Part shown: positions 43,557 through 52,137 of the stretch, one piece after another
Position numbering within the stretch: the stretch's first letter is position 1
Layout: each line of letters opens with the position of its first letter
From: M3007 sp964550795
GTDB lineage: Bacteria > Bacteroidota > Bacteroidia > Chitinophagales > Saprospiraceae
Direction of reading: 5' to 3'
DNA: 64,000 nt
NCBI GenBank assembly: GCA_964550795.1
Contig: CAZKBH010000002.1
Span: forward strand, 1-64,000
Notes under the pieces: model-generated
The model's database searches: none
What the model saw: the letters and a program-made list of their open reading frames with translations, nothing else
Told to the model about the DNA's origin: nothing
Program-made: the position numbers and the translations under genes

Positions 43557-44915
43557 ATGAAAAAACGACTCGTCATACTCGGCTCCGGGGAATCCGGCAC
43601 AGGTGCGGCCTTATTGGCTCAACACCTCGGCTATGACGTATTTGTATCCGATAAAGGCGCGATTAAACCGGAGTATCAAAAGGAACTCAATGAAGCTGGG
43701 ATTGCCTGGGAAGAAAATCAACATACGCTGAATCAAATATTGAACGCCGATGAGATTATCAAAAGCCCGGGTATTCCTGAAAAGAGTGAAGTAATGAAAG
43801 CCGTGCGTACGAAAGGAATCAACGTGATTGGGGAGATAGAATTAGGGTATCGACATGCGGGAAAATGCCAGATCGTTGCCATCACGGGTTCAAATGGTAA
43901 AACGACGACCACCGAGTTGACTTATCATGTCTTAAATACCGCAGGATTGGACGTGCGCAAAGGCGGGAATGTCGGGAATTCGTTTGCGAGAATGGTTTTG
44001 GAAGATATGATAAACCGCAGAGGCGCGGAGGCGCAGAGGGTTTTTGTTTTGGAAACAAGCAGCTTTCAATTGGATGATATTCAGCAGTTTAGACCCAAAA
44101 TTGCCCTGCTGCTGAACATTACTCCCGACCATTTGGACCGCTACGATTACAAACTGGAAAACTACGCAGCCTCCAAGTTTCGAGTGACGATGAATCAGCG
44201 ACGAGGCGATAAGTTCATTTACAACGGGTTCGACCCAATCGTGAAAAGTCAAGCGGCTATGTCAAGTCACCGCCTGACTTCAACAAGCCCCAAAGAAATC
44301 GCCATCCGAAAAGGCTTTTTCAAAAACGGGCAGATCAAGGTCGGCAAAGAAGCCTTTGATCTGACCAAAAGCAATCTGCGCGGTCCGCACAATATGTTCA
44401 ACGCGGTATGCGCCATTCGCGTCGCGTTGTTACTGGGTGCGGAGTCGGGTAAGATTCAAGAAGGATTGAACACGTTTGTGCCGCCGCCGCATCGGCTGGA
44501 AAAAGTGGCCGAAATCGGCGGTGTAACCTGGATAAACGACTCGAAAGCAACCAATGTAGACTCCGTTTTCTACGCCTTGCAGGCGATGGATACGCCGACG
44601 GTGTGGATCGTCGGCGGCCAGGACAAGGGGAATGATTATACACCCCTCTTGAAATTGGTGAAAAAAAAGGTGAAGGCCATCGTTTGCATGGGCGTGGATA
44701 ATTCAAAGATAATCAACGTGTTCGGCGGAATGAAAAAGCCGATTGAGGAGACAGGAAGTGCGGCAGAAGCAGTGAAAGCAGCAGCAAATTTCGCTCAGGC
44801 AGGCGACACCGTTTTACTCAGTCCGGCGTGTGCGAGTTTTGATTTGTTCAAAAATTATGAGGATCGGGGGGAGCAGTTTCGGGAAGCGGTATTGATAATG
44901 ATGAATGAGGAATGA
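43557..44915 (+). CDS. murD: UDP-MurNAc-L-Ala:D-Glu ligase MurD
   Basis: A 452-residue Mur ligase. Motifs are GSGESGTGAA (N-terminal nucleotide-like fold), GSNGKTTTTE (ATP loop, about 112-121) and ITPDHLDRYDY (about 186-196). Two foreign-looking inserts are in frame. Three 8-base units CGCAGAGG (44017-44040) encode RRGAEAQR before FVLETSSFQLDD. A decayed 29-bp palindrome (44249-44277) encodes QAAMSSHRLT. The C-terminus MMNEE again resembles the ATGATGAATGA repeat. The enzyme should still be active because the core motifs are intact. Confidence 0.94.
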   Translation: MKKRLVILGSGESGTGAALLAQHLGYDVFVSDKGAIKPEYQKELNEAGIAWEENQHTLNQILNADEIIKSPGIPEKSEVMKAVRTKGINVIGEIELGYRHAGKCQIVAITGSNGKTTTTELTYHVLNTAGLDVRKGGNVGNSFARMVLEDMINRRGAEAQRVFVLETSSFQLDDIQQFRPKIALLLNITPDHLDRYDYKLENYAASKFRVTMNQRRGDKFIYNGFDPIVKSQAAMSSHRLTSTSPKEIAIRKGFFKNGQIKVGKEAFDLTKSNLRGPHNMFNAVCAIRVALLLGAESGKIQEGLNTFVPPPHRLEKVAEIGGVTWINDSKATNVDSVFYALQAMDTPTVWIVGGQDKGNDYTPLLKLVKKKVKAIVCMGVDNSKIINVFGGMKKPIEETGSAAEAVKAAANFAQAGDTVLLSPACASFDLFKNYEDRGEQFREAVLIMMNEE

Positions 44916-44992
44916 TGGATGATGAATGTCACTTTAATCACAGTAAAATCTCGCCTTAGCTTTTGCAAAGGAGATTCAACAATCACTAACAA

Positions 44993-46117
44993 ATGCCAAC
45001 CATCGCTTTAGAAATGGAACGTTTGCGAAACCCATACTCCGGTCTGGGGCAGTATTGCCTCCAGTTGGGACATGCTTTTTTACCCGCCGTAGCTTTAGCG
45101 AAGGAGGGTGATCAATCTTTGGGTTTTGCCTGCCTGGTTCCAGCCGAGCGCAAGGGCGAGTTTGGGGAAGGGATGACGTATAAGTCCGTAAAACCCTGGC
45201 ATAAGTTCATCGGGCCATCTTTTGGTGAATCGTTGTGGCACTGCATGCATCAGGATTCGGAATATATGCCGAAAAGCAGCAAAACGCCCCTTGCAATCAC
45301 GATACATGACCTGAATTTTTTGGATCGCCCGGATTATTCAGCAGCGAAAAAGAGACGGCGTTTGGCCACCATTCAGCAAAAAATCAATCGGGCAAAAGGC
45401 CTGGTGTATATCTCGGAATATGTGCGGCAACTGGTACACCAGCAATTATCAGTGCCGGGCGGAATGATTGAACGCGTGATCTACAACGGAGGCAGCCTAA
45501 ACCCTCAACCTCTCAACCCCTCAACCCCTCAACCCCTCAACCTTCACCCCTACCTCTTCTCCATCGGCATCCACCCAAAGAAAAACTACCACGTTTTGAT
45601 GCCCATTTTGGCGGCATTTGAGCAATATAAATGGATTATCGCAGGGCCAGACAGCCGGGGATATCGGGCGAAAATTGAAGAAGAAGCAGCAAAATATGGC
45701 GTGAATGATCGGATAGAATTTTGTGGACCAGTGGACGACAAAGCCAAGTTGGGGTACTATACCAATTGCACAGCACTTCTTTTTCCTTCACTTTCTGAAG
45801 GTTTTGGATTGCCGGTAGTGGAAGCCATGTCGCTTGGGAAACCAGTTTTTCTTTCTGACCGCAGCAGCCTACCGGAAATTGGTGGAAGCGAAGCCTATTA
45901 TTTCACTGATTTTGAACCACAAACGATCAAAGAAACATTCGAAACCGGCATCCGTGCCTTCAATTCCGACCCTGAAAAATCCACCCGAATGCAAACTTGG
46001 GCAGCCCAGTTTACCTGGGAAAAAGCCGCCACCCAATACCTCGAATTCTACCAACAACTAATCACCACCAGTCACCAATCACCACTCCACCAATCACCAC
46101 CCCATGAGTCTCGGTAA
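44993..46117 (+). CDS. Family 4 glycosyltransferase inside the dcw cluster
   Basis: A 374-residue GT4 glycosyltransferase with ALEMERLRNPYSGLGQYCLQ at the N-terminus and SLSEGFGLPVVEAMSLGKP as the donor-binding E-x7-E segment. It lies between murD and ftsW, where most clusters have nothing, and overlaps ftsW by 14 bases. The protein is peppered with repeat-derived sequence. LPAVALAKEGD (about 30-40) comes from a CCCGCCGTAGCTTTAGCGAA hairpin unit. A run of NPQPLNPSTPQPLNL (about 170-185) comes from 9-base CTCAACCCC units. The C-terminus HQSPLHQSPPHE comes from CCAATCACCA units. Acceptor unknown. Confidence 0.82.
   Translation: MPTIALEMERLRNPYSGLGQYCLQLGHAFLPAVALAKEGDQSLGFACLVPAERKGEFGEGMTYKSVKPWHKFIGPSFGESLWHCMHQDSEYMPKSSKTPLAITIHDLNFLDRPDYSAAKKRRRLATIQQKINRAKGLVYISEYVRQLVHQQLSVPGGMIERVIYNGGSLNPQPLNPSTPQPLNLHPYLFSIGIHPKKNYHVLMPILAAFEQYKWIIAGPDSRGYRAKIEEEAAKYGVNDRIEFCGPVDDKAKLGYYTNCTALLFPSLSEGFGLPVVEAMSLGKPVFLSDRSSLPEIGGSEAYYFTDFEPQTIKETFETGIRAFNSDPEKSTRMQTWAAQFTWEKAATQYLEFYQQLITTSHQSPLHQSPPHESR
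45499..45550. repeat. In-frame CTCAACCCC repeat in the glycosyltransferase gene
   Basis: About five 9-base units CTCAACCCC (G-free on the coding strand) lie in the linker between the two halves of the GT-B fold. They are translated as a Pro/Asn/Gln/Leu-rich stretch. Confidence 0.85.
46052..46105. repeat. CCAATCACCA leader repeat before ftsW
   Basis: Units of AATCACCAC and CCAATCACCACTCCA run to the ftsW ATG at 46104 and also encode the last residues of the upstream glycosyltransferase. Same family as 26075-26212 and 30744-30806. Confidence 0.82.
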
Positions 46118-47237
46118 CCGCATAGCAGCAGAACTTCGGGGCGATCGTACCATCTGGATGATCGTGGCTGTGCTGAGTTTATTCAGCATACTGGCCGTTT
46201 TTTCTTCCTCTGGTTGGGAGGCCTGGCGGAGTCGTGGGGGCAATACCACGGGCATGATTGTGGGGCACATTGTGAAGTTGGCATTTGGGCTTTTTTTGGT
46301 TTATCTGTGTCATTTGATTCATTATCGGCGCTATCAGCAGTTTGCGCGACCGATGTTGTTGCTAACTATACCACTACTGATTTTTACCCTCTTTTTTGGG
46401 ACGAATATCAATGATGCAAACCGTTGGATTAGTGTGGCGGGCATTAGTTTTCAGCCCTCCGAAATGGCGAAAATTGCGCTGATCATTTACGTAGCCCGGG
46501 CATTAACGCTTAAACAAGAATATATCAACAGTCTTCGGCAGGCATTTTTCCCCATCATTATCCCGGTAGTTTTGGTGTGTGGACTGATTGCCCCCTCGAA
46601 CCTGAGTACAGCGCTTATCTTGTTTGCTACCTGTATCCTGCTGATGTTTATGGGCCGTGTGAGCGGACAATATATTATCATGATGATGGTGTTGGGTGCT
46701 TTGGTCTTTGCGCTTTTGGTGGGTATCGGGAAGGTTTATCCGGAACTGGATCTGGTTCGGGTAGATACATGGGAGAGCCGGGTTGAAACTTTTCTGCACG
46801 ATGAAGACGGTGGTTATCAGGTGCAACAGGCCAAAATCGCAATTGCAAAAGGCGGTATTTTTGGCAACGGGCCAGGCAATTCTATGATGCGCCACTATCT
46901 GCCCTATTGCAGTGCCGACTTTATCTATGCGATTATCTGTGAAGAATATGGTCTGGTGGGCGGCGCAATTGTGCTTGCATTGTATGTGCTGTTGTTTTTG
47001 AGGAATGTCCGACTCGTGACCAATAGTCCCAAGGCATTTGGGGCATTTCTAGCCATCGGTCTGAGTCTAATGCTCACGGTGCAGGCATTGGCGAATATGG
47101 CGGTGAATTTAAATCTGGTGCCAGCCACAGGGCTTACCCTGCCGCTGGTTTCGATGGGGGGAACGAGTGTGTTGTTTACGTGTATTTCTTTGGGAATGAT
47201 ATTGAGTGTGAGTAAGTATATAGAGGGTTTGGAGTGA
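46104..47237 (+). CDS. ftsW: Septal peptidoglycan polymerase FtsW
   Basis: A 377-residue SEDS-family membrane protein with about ten transmembrane segments. FtsW polymerises glycan strands from lipid II with its partner transpeptidase. Typical segments are NDANRWISVAGISFQPSEMAKIAL split over about 91-115 and the late LVPATGLTLPLVSMGGTSV (about 335-353). The start overlaps the glycosyltransferase gene, which suggests coupling. Confidence 0.94.
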   Translation: MSLGNRIAAELRGDRTIWMIVAVLSLFSILAVFSSSGWEAWRSRGGNTTGMIVGHIVKLAFGLFLVYLCHLIHYRRYQQFARPMLLLTIPLLIFTLFFGTNINDANRWISVAGISFQPSEMAKIALIIYVARALTLKQEYINSLRQAFFPIIIPVVLVCGLIAPSNLSTALILFATCILLMFMGRVSGQYIIMMMVLGALVFALLVGIGKVYPELDLVRVDTWESRVETFLHDEDGGYQVQQAKIAIAKGGIFGNGPGNSMMRHYLPYCSADFIYAIICEEYGLVGGAIVLALYVLLFLRNVRLVTNSPKAFGAFLAIGLSLMLTVQALANMAVNLNLVPATGLTLPLVSMGGTSVLFTCISLGMILSVSKYIEGLE

Positions 47238-47475
47238 TGGCAACGCGGATTACGCGGATGGGACGGATTTACGCGGATAGGGTGGCAACGCGNNNNNNNN
47301 NNNNNNNNNNNNNNNNNNNNNNNNNNNNNNNNNNNNNNNNNNNNNNNNNNNNNNNNNNNNNNNNNNNNNNNNNNNNNNNNNNNNNNNNNNNNTGGCAACG
47401 CGGATTACGCGGATGGGACGGATTTACGCGGATAGGGTGGCAACGCGGATTACGCGGATCAATTTTAAATAACTC
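47235..47475. repeat. GCGGATTACGCGGAT array with assembly gap
   Basis: The region after ftsW repeats GGCAACGCGGATTACGCGGA followed by TGGGACGGATTTACGCGGAT. An N run (47293-47392) interrupts it, doubtless because the array could not be assembled. The array is C-poor on the coding strand and complementary to the array at 47900-48054. Confidence 0.88.
47293..47392. other. Assembly gap (100 N) within a repeat
   Basis: A 100-base N run flanked on both sides by the same GCGGATTACGCGG repeat. The length is a placeholder; the real array may be longer or shorter. Confidence 0.97.
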
Positions 47476-47482
47476 AGACAGT

Positions 47483-47896
47483 ATGGAACTACTACACAAA
47501 GATTTGACAGACAAGATTTTAAAAGCTTTTTATGAAGTCTATAATCAGTTGAATTATGGCTTTAGAGAAAAGATTTACCAAAAATCACTGGCCTATGAAT
47601 TGCGACAATTAGGTCTGGTAGCGGAGGAGGAGAAACCAATATCGGTTTACTATAAAGGATTATTAATGGGAGAATATCGTGCAGACTTGGTAGTAGAAGG
47701 AAAAATAATCCTTGAATTGAAAGCGCAATCAACCATCAAAGACCCACACGAAGCCCAACTGCTTCATTATTTGCGGGCAATGCCCATTGAAGTTGGACTT
47801 GTTTTAAATTTTGGAATCAAACCTGAATTCGTGAGAAAGGTATATGACAATTCTCGCAAAAAATTCAATCTACCTAAATCCGAACTATCCTCATGA
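47483..47896 (+). CDS. GxxExxY family protein (PD-(D/E)XK-like)
   Basis: A 137-residue protein with the eponymous motif G-F-R-E-K-I-Y (about 24-30) and the nuclease-like core YRADLVVEGKIILELKAQST (D and ExK, about 69-88). The family is common in Bacteroidota and uncharacterised; it is sometimes linked to intervening-sequence-type elements. The ATG at 47483 is chosen because upstream in-frame sequence is the repeat. It lies between complementary GCGGATTACGCGGAT arms, between ftsW and murG, and looks like an insertion into the cluster. Confidence 0.85.
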   Translation: MELLHKDLTDKILKAFYEVYNQLNYGFREKIYQKSLAYELRQLGLVAEEEKPISVYYKGLLMGEYRADLVVEGKIILELKAQSTIKDPHEAQLLHYLRAMPIEVGLVLNFGIKPEFVRKVYDNSRKKFNLPKSELSS

Positions 47897-47899
47897 TCC

Positions 47900-48054
47900 G
47901 TTTTTCAATCTGCGTCAATCCGAACTATCCGCGTAATCCGCGTTTCAATCTGCGTTTCAATCTGCGTCAATCCGAATTATCCGCGTAATCCGCGTTTCAA
48001 TCAGTGTTTCAATCAGCGTAAATCCGAACTATCCGCGTAATCCGCGTTTCAACG
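47900..48054. repeat. ATCCGCGTAATCCGCG array before murG
   Basis: Units of TTTCAATCTGCGTCAATCCG and AACTATCCGCGTAATCCGCG repeat up to the murG ATG. The unit is the reverse complement of the array at 47235-47475, so the two can pair around the GxxExxY gene. Confidence 0.88.
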
Positions 48055-49194
48055 ATGAGCGATCAAAAACTAAAAATACTCGTAACAGGCGGCGGCACAG
48101 GAGGCCATGTCTTCCCGGCCATTGCCATTGCAGATGCCATCAAAAAACTGCGGCCTGACGCGGAATTTCTATTCGTGGGGGCGCATGGAAAAATGGAAAT
48201 GGAGCGCGTGCCAAGTGCTGGATATGCTATTGAAGGATTGAACATCGCGGGGTTTCAGCGGAGCATGAGCATCAAAAACCTCTCGTTTCCATTCAAACTA
48301 TTGAAAAGTTTGATCAAAGCGAGAAGCATTATACGGAAGTTCAAACCAAACGTCGTGATAGGCACGGGCGGATATGCGAGCGGCCCCGTCATGCAGGCGG
48401 CACAACGGGCAGGAATTCCAACCCTTATCCAGGAGCAAAACTCCTATGCCGGGGTGACTAACAAAATTTTGGGCCGAAAAGCCGCTAAAATATGCGTGGC
48501 ATACGATCACATGGACCAGTTTTTTCCATCCGACAAAATCGTGTTCACGGGAAATCCGGTCCGTTCAGACATCGTGCAATTGGACGGCAAGCGCGAGGAA
48601 GCTTTGAAATACTACAATCTCGATCCCGATAAAAAAACCATCGTGGTGATTGGGGGCAGTTTGGGTGCCAGAACACTGAACAATGCCATGCGCGATAACA
48701 TGGAGTTTTTTGAAAAATACACCCAAGTGGCTGGGGCGAGGGCTGGGGGGATTCAAGCGGTTTGGCAATGTGGCAAATTCTATGAGTACGAATACTCGGC
48801 CATGGAGACGGCCAAGTTGCCCAACGTTCAATGTCGGGCGTTTATTGACCGGATGGACTTGTTGTACGCAGCAGCAGATGTGATTATTTCACGCGCAGGA
48901 GCATTGAGTATCAGTGAGTTGTGTTTGGTCGGCAAACCTGCCATTTTGGTGCCTTCGCCCAATGTTGCCGAAGACCACCAAACCAAAAATGCACTTGCGC
49001 TGGTAGAAAAAGGAGCTGCCCGACTCGTGCGGGATGGGGATGCTGGGGAGAAAATGCTGCAAGACGCCCTGCTGATTCTGGAAAATGAAGCGCTTGCATT
49101 TAGCCTCAGTGAAAGCATCCGGCAAATGGGAAGGCCAAACGCGGCAGAGGCTATTGCCAGGGAAGCATTGAAGTTGGTGGATAAGGGTTTATGA
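48055..49194 (+). CDS. murG: Lipid II synthase MurG
   Basis: A 379-residue GT28 glycosyltransferase that adds GlcNAc to lipid I at the inner membrane. The first G-loop is TGGGTGGHVFPA (about 11-22). GTGGYASGP (about 103-111) and GGSLGARTLN (about 201-210) follow, and SRAGALSISEL (about 281-291) marks the donor site. Length is standard. The stop falls in a GGTTTAT-rich repeat. Confidence 0.95.
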   Translation: MSDQKLKILVTGGGTGGHVFPAIAIADAIKKLRPDAEFLFVGAHGKMEMERVPSAGYAIEGLNIAGFQRSMSIKNLSFPFKLLKSLIKARSIIRKFKPNVVIGTGGYASGPVMQAAQRAGIPTLIQEQNSYAGVTNKILGRKAAKICVAYDHMDQFFPSDKIVFTGNPVRSDIVQLDGKREEALKYYNLDPDKKTIVVIGGSLGARTLNNAMRDNMEFFEKYTQVAGARAGGIQAVWQCGKFYEYEYSAMETAKLPNVQCRAFIDRMDLLYAAADVIISRAGALSISELCLVGKPAILVPSPNVAEDHQTKNALALVEKGAARLVRDGDAGEKMLQDALLILENEALAFSLSESIRQMGRPNAAEAIAREALKLVDKGL

Positions 49195-49236
49195 GGGTTT
49201 ATAAAGGTTTATAGAGGTTTATAAGGGTTTATATTC
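49187..49236. repeat. GGGTTTATA repeat after murG
   Basis: Five copies of (A)AGGGTTTAT or AGAGGTTTAT begin across the murG stop codon. The unit is complementary to the CATAAACC units found around 53300. Confidence 0.8.
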
Positions 49237-49280
49237 CTCACTCAAGGCACAATCCTAAACAATCTAAAACATTCAAAAAC

Positions 49281-49646
49281 ATGAAAGTCAAAATTTTAAC
49301 CATTACGCTGGCAATTCTGGCCATCACGGCCTGCCAAAAGGTCAACGACAAAAATCCCGCGCTGCTTGGACAATGGCAGGGCACGGAATGGCTCATCATG
49401 GATAAACCCAGCGGGATTGATGCCGCACAAGTCAGCTTTGAATTTAAAGAAGACGGCACCTACTCGGCCCAATTTGGCAATCAAAACCAATCAGGTACCT
49501 GGCGCACAGAAAAGGACAAACTGTATACAACCGAGACCGGCAAAAAAGAAATTCTGGTCAAACTGCTCAAATACAACGGCACTTCCCTTGATTTTGAAAT
49601 GAATCGCGGGGGCCAAAAGGAGATTTTAAAAATGGTAAAGAAATAG
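49281..49646 (+). CDS. Small lipocalin-like lipoprotein
   Basis: A 121-residue lipoprotein; the signal MKVKILTITLAILAITAC ends at the lipobox cysteine. The mature part has LLGQWQGTEW, FEFKEDGTYSAQF and SGTWRTEKDKLY, the strand pattern of the lipocalin-like families of Bacteroidota. The ligand is unknown. It lies between murG and an MscS channel gene, 18 bases ahead of the latter, and is an addition to the usual dcw order. Confidence 0.7.
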   Translation: MKVKILTITLAILAITACQKVNDKNPALLGQWQGTEWLIMDKPSGIDAAQVSFEFKEDGTYSAQFGNQNQSGTWRTEKDKLYTTETGKKEILVKLLKYNGTSLDFEMNRGGQKEILKMVKK

Positions 49647-49664
49647 GCCCAAACCTGGAACATC

Positions 49665-50525
49665 ATGGATTTTAAAGAAATACTCGAATTCAAACTGATA
49701 GACATAGCCGGATACAGCCTATCTGTCTATTCTGTCCTACTGATGGTACTGGTTTACACCGTTGCCCGTCTGTTCTTGTTTTTATTCGGGCGTTTCTTTG
49801 TCAAACTAGCCTTAAAAAGACAGATAGATCTTGGCCGTCAGCATTCTTTTTATCTGATGTTCAAGTATCTGATTTGGGTGATTGCAGGCATCGCGATTCT
49901 GAGTGTTGCTGGCTTGAGTTTTAATTGGATTTTGGCCAGTTCCGCGGTATTGTTGGTAGGACTCGGATTGGGATTACAGCAAATATTCTCCGATATTTTG
50001 TCGGGCGTATTGCTCTTGTTTGAGGGAACTGTGGAAAAGGGAGACGTTATTGAGGTAGATGGTGTAGTGGGGCGAATTGAGGAAATACGCTTAAGAACCA
50101 CTCAATTCCGGAACCGAGACGATCAGATGATGATTATCCCCAACCACAAATTTGTAACCGACAATGTGGTCAATTGGAGTCACGACAATCACGTTTCGCG
50201 GTTTACGGTCAAAGTGGGTGTTTCATACGGATCTGATGTTCAACAAGTGAAGAAAATTCTATTGGACTGCGCAAAAATGAATAAGGATGTTATAATAGAC
50301 ATTGAAGCTCAAAGCCCAAGAGTTCGGTTCGACGATTTTGCCGACAGCTCCCTGGATTTTAGTCTTCAGTTCTATAGCACCAGCTTGTTCCGAATAGAAA
50401 CCGTTAAAAGTGACCTGCGTTTTGCAATTTGGGAAGCATTTAATACAAACGGAGTGGAAATTCCATTCCCGCAACGTGATCTACACCTGAAATCTGGAGA
50501 TTGGTCCTTAAATCCTGCTTCGTAA
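49665..50525 (+). CDS. MscS family mechanosensitive channel
   Basis: A 286-residue small-conductance mechanosensitive channel. Two or three transmembrane segments (about 14-38, 60-80, 86-105) lead into the pore helix, with GLGLGLQQIFSDILSGVLLL (about 97-116). The MscS beta-domain follows, with VEVDG-type VIEVDGVVGRIEEI and PNHKFVTDNVVNWS. It releases solutes on osmotic downshift. Its location between murG and murC is unusual. Confidence 0.9.
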   Translation: MDFKEILEFKLIDIAGYSLSVYSVLLMVLVYTVARLFLFLFGRFFVKLALKRQIDLGRQHSFYLMFKYLIWVIAGIAILSVAGLSFNWILASSAVLLVGLGLGLQQIFSDILSGVLLLFEGTVEKGDVIEVDGVVGRIEEIRLRTTQFRNRDDQMMIIPNHKFVTDNVVNWSHDNHVSRFTVKVGVSYGSDVQQVKKILLDCAKMNKDVIIDIEAQSPRVRFDDFADSSLDFSLQFYSTSLFRIETVKSDLRFAIWEAFNTNGVEIPFPQRDLHLKSGDWSLNPAS

Positions 50526-50602
50526 TCAGGCATTTGTTCATTCAAATCAATTGAATCAGTTTGTCACTCAAATCACAAAAATCAAATAAATCATAGTCCA
50601 GT

Positions 50603-51973
50603 ATGAATTTCAACGACATAAAACGAATCTACTTCATCGGCATCGGCGGCATCGGAATGTCGGCCCTGGCCCGCTACTTCCGCCTCCATGGCGCGGAGGT
50701 ACACGGCTACGACCGCACTGAAACCGACCTGACCCGTGCACTCGTGTCCGAAGGGATGCACGTGCACTACAACGATGATGTGAAGCAGATTCCCGAAGGT
50801 GTTGATCTAGTAGTCTGGACCCCCGCTGTGCCAAAAGACCTCGCTGAGTTGAATTGGTTTATCGAACGAGAGTACCCCCTGAAAAAACGCGCCGAAGTGC
50901 TTGGCATCATCAGTCGCGCCAAAAAATGTGTAGCCATCGCAGGTACCCACGGTAAAACCACCACTTCGACCATGGCAGCCCACTTGCTTCGCGCTTGTGG
51001 GGTGGATGCAACGGCCTTCGTGGGTGGAATTTCCGGCAATCTCGGCTCCAACTTCGTAGAAGGAACCAGCGACTGGGTCGTGGTAGAAGCCGATGAATAC
51101 GACCGTTCGTTTTTACACCTCAGTCCCGATGTGGCGGTGTTGAACTCCATAGATGCAGACCATCTCGACATCTACGGAACACCGGAAGCGGTAGTGGAAT
51201 CGTACAAACAGTTTGCACGGCAGATTAAACCCGGCGGCAAATTGATTTACAAACACGGATTGCCCCTTGAAGATGTGGCCGAAGAGTTGGTGGCTTCGGG
51301 ACGTTTTGTGTTCACATTTGGCATTGAAGAAGGCTATTATGAAGCCTACAATGTACATGTAGAAAACGGTCAAACGGCTTTTGGCCTGAAATCAAGCATT
51401 GTGGATTGGAGCGATTTGCGCATGAATTACCCGGGCAATCACAATGTATTGAACGCCACGGCGGCCATTGCAGCAACCCTGGCGGCGGGAGGTTTTTCCC
51501 CGGAAATTCCGGCAGCACTGCTCGATTTCAAAGGGGTAAAACGCCGCTTCGAGACCATTGTCAAAACCGCCGAAACGGTGTACGTGGACGATTACGCCCA
51601 CCACCCCGCTGAATTGGAAGCGGCCATCCAGGCAGCTCGTTCGCTCTATCCCGGCAAACGACTCACCGGGATATTTCAGCCGCATCTGTTCACCCGCACC
51701 CGGGATTTTGCGGAGGCATTTGCAATCGCGCTGGACAAACTGGACGAATGCATTTTGTTACCAATTTACCCGGCCAGGGAACTGCCGATACCGGGAGTGA
51801 CTTCGGAGATGCTTTTGGAAAAGATGACCTTGAAAAACAAGCAATTGATTGAGAAAAACGAGCTGTTAAACGAACTTAAAACCCGCCACCCTGAGGTCTT
51901 GCTCACCATGGGCGCGGGGGACATTGACACATTTGTCGACCCGATAAAGAGGTTAATGATGAATGATGGATGA
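50603..51973 (+). CDS. murC: UDP-MurNAc:L-alanine ligase MurC
   Basis: A 456-residue Mur ligase that adds the first residue to UDP-MurNAc. The N-terminal motif is YFIGIGGIGMSALARYF (about 10-26), the ATP loop AGTHGKTTTSTM (about 113-124), and VDDYAHHPAELEAA (about 330-343) is a MurC signature. The C-terminus LMMNDG and the following ATGATGGATGATG show the same repeat as at murE and mraZ. Confidence 0.95.
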   Translation: MNFNDIKRIYFIGIGGIGMSALARYFRLHGAEVHGYDRTETDLTRALVSEGMHVHYNDDVKQIPEGVDLVVWTPAVPKDLAELNWFIEREYPLKKRAEVLGIISRAKKCVAIAGTHGKTTTSTMAAHLLRACGVDATAFVGGISGNLGSNFVEGTSDWVVVEADEYDRSFLHLSPDVAVLNSIDADHLDIYGTPEAVVESYKQFARQIKPGGKLIYKHGLPLEDVAEELVASGRFVFTFGIEEGYYEAYNVHVENGQTAFGLKSSIVDWSDLRMNYPGNHNVLNATAAIAATLAAGGFSPEIPAALLDFKGVKRRFETIVKTAETVYVDDYAHHPAELEAAIQAARSLYPGKRLTGIFQPHLFTRTRDFAEAFAIALDKLDECILLPIYPARELPIPGVTSEMLLEKMTLKNKQLIEKNELLNELKTRHPEVLLTMGAGDIDTFVDPIKRLMMNDG

Positions 51974-52137
51974 TGGATGATGAATGATAAATGATGAATG
52001 ATAAATGATGAATTCCCCACATTGACCACATTAATCAAATTGACCACATTAATCACATTGACCACATTAATCACATTGACCACATTAATCACATTGACCA
52101 CATTGCCCACATTAACCACATTGCCCACATTAAAAAA
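51955..52137. repeat. ATGATGAATGA and CACATTGACC arrays between murC and ftsQ
   Basis: The TGATGAA heptamer array starts within the murC 3' end (about 51955-52012). It is followed directly by some ten copies of the 9- to 12-base unit CCACATTGA/CCACATTAAT, which run up to the ftsQ start. No ATG is present at the expected ftsQ start. Confidence 0.85.

Noticed and set aside
51766..52128. 120-residue minus-strand frame with Asn-Val-Val repeats
   Set aside because: It is the reverse reading of the CACATTGACC and heptamer arrays plus the murC 3' end.
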